From Promethearchaeota archaeon (GTDB lineage: Archaea > Asgardarchaeota > Lokiarchaeia > Sigyniarchaeales > SOKP01): DNA of 7,492 bases. This document shows, in pieces, positions 7,281-7,492 of this stretch. Each line of letters starts with the position of its first letter. Positions within the stretch are counted from its first letter, which is position 1. The notes below the pieces were generated by a model. It had not been told where the DNA came from and did not search any database. It was given only the letters and a program-made list of their open reading frames with translations. The stretch is from NCBI GenBank assembly GCA_019057355.1, contig DXJM01000434.1, positions 1-7,492 on the forward strand, in the 5' to 3' direction. A program made the position numbers and the translations under genes.

Positions 7281-7478
7281 TCACCCCCGCCCCCGCTCGA
7301 CGCTGATCGCGTACTGGTGGTTCCGGGTCCTTCTGACGTTGATCTCCCGCACCGCCCGGCCGTGCCGCCGGATCTCGTCTGCGACCGCTCGCGGGACGAG
7401 GAAGAGCGGCACCGGGGAGACGTTTATCTCTTCCGGTGAAGATATACCAGTGGCGGCCTGGCCGGGCGGTGCGGGAGA
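7281..7478 (-). pseudogene. GC-rich coding remnant, possible 5' half of the same broken gene
   Basis: A minus-strand frame open for 65 codons and ending at TGA 7283-7281. Its product looks natural: EEINVSPVPLFLVPRAVADE followed by a basic helix (IRRHGRAVREINVRRTRN) and HQYAISVERG, with nearly all third positions G or C. There is no ATG; the best internal start would be GTG at 7412, giving 43 residues. The stop falls immediately after the run CGGGGGCGGGGG, a typical place for a one-base slip. The coding part of one inverted-repeat arm (7329-7361) lies inside it, while the other arm lies upstream in the opposite sense, so the upstream end may not be the natural one. Function unknown. Confidence 0.35.
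7329..7361 (+). repeat. Inverted repeat, left arm (33 bp, perfect)
   Basis: Read base by base, this 33-bp segment (starting CCTTCTGACGTTGATC) is the exact reverse complement of 7460-7492. After the perfect part, six of the next eight bases also pair (GCCGCC against GGCGGC). The arm lies within the minus-strand frame 7281-7478, where it encodes GRAVREINVRR. The arms are separated by 98 nt. Confidence 0.9.
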
Positions 7479-7492
7479 TCAACGTCAGAAGG
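7460..7492 (-). repeat. Inverted repeat, right arm, ending at the window edge
   Basis: Exact reverse complement of 7329-7361, ending at the last base of the window. The repeat may continue beyond the edge, since its left partner has unmatched sequence (TTCCGGGT) before 7329 with which further bases could pair. It can be a real inverted duplication or hairpin, or an assembly or amplification fold-back at a contig end. Confidence 0.88.

Noticed and set aside
7152..7439. Plus-strand proline-rich open frame in the GC-rich end
   Set aside because: Low-complexity product typical of the antisense of GC-rich coding DNA; the minus-strand frames have more natural sequence and codon use.
7213..7482. 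Minus-strand 89-codon open frame
   Set aside because: Arginine-, proline- and glycine-rich product without structure; it overlaps the frame ending at 7281, which looks more like protein.
1..7492. CRISPR array or a new defence system
   Set aside because: No regularly spaced direct repeats and no nuclease, helicase or toxin-like genes; the content fits glycan biosynthesis plus a mobile-element relic.

Overview
The window looks like part of a surface-polysaccharide (cell-envelope glycan) locus, probably from an archaeon, possibly a methanogen of the Methanomicrobiales type. The archaeal assignment is an inference. It rests on a TATA-like box with a short leader and a GTG start, on an IS1634-type transposase relic, and on AT-rich glycan genes lying next to very GC-rich DNA with GC-rich third codon positions. 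A bacterium is not excluded, because all the protein families seen here also occur in bacteria.

Layout. Positions 2-2854 (+) encode a large multidomain protein whose 5' end lies outside the window: beta-rich N-terminal domain, coiled coil, linker module, family 2 glycosyltransferase, then a GT4-like glycosyltransferase. After 46 nt and a recognisable ribosome binding site, 2901-4091 (+) encodes a zinc-ribbon SAM methyltransferase. It ends with the same linker module that in the first protein leads into the glycosyltransferase. Its last residues lie where a decayed, minus-strand IS1634-family transposase relic begins (about 4100-4611). Convergent to these, 4680-6911 (-) encodes a 743-residue multi-pass membrane protein resembling GT-C type sugar transferases, with a large C-terminal extramembrane part. 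A TATA-like box lies upstream of it (6951-6960).

From about 6960 to the end the base composition changes sharply: 43 of 60 bases are G/C in 7261-7320, against 17 of 60 in 6481-6540. This part shows palindromes, two short minus-strand frames that look genuinely coding and may be halves of one gene broken at a G-run, and a perfect 33-bp inverted repeat whose second arm ends exactly at the last base of the window.

Together, the first two genes and the membrane protein plausibly build and modify a surface glycan: two nucleotide-sugar transferase domains, one methyl-capping or methyl-decorating enzyme, and one membrane enzyme likely using lipid-linked sugar. The most informative signals are the reuse of the linker module, the apparent truncation of the methyltransferase gene at that module next to the transposase relic, and the inverted repeat at the GC-rich right end. 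I do not see a convincing undescribed defence or mobile system.
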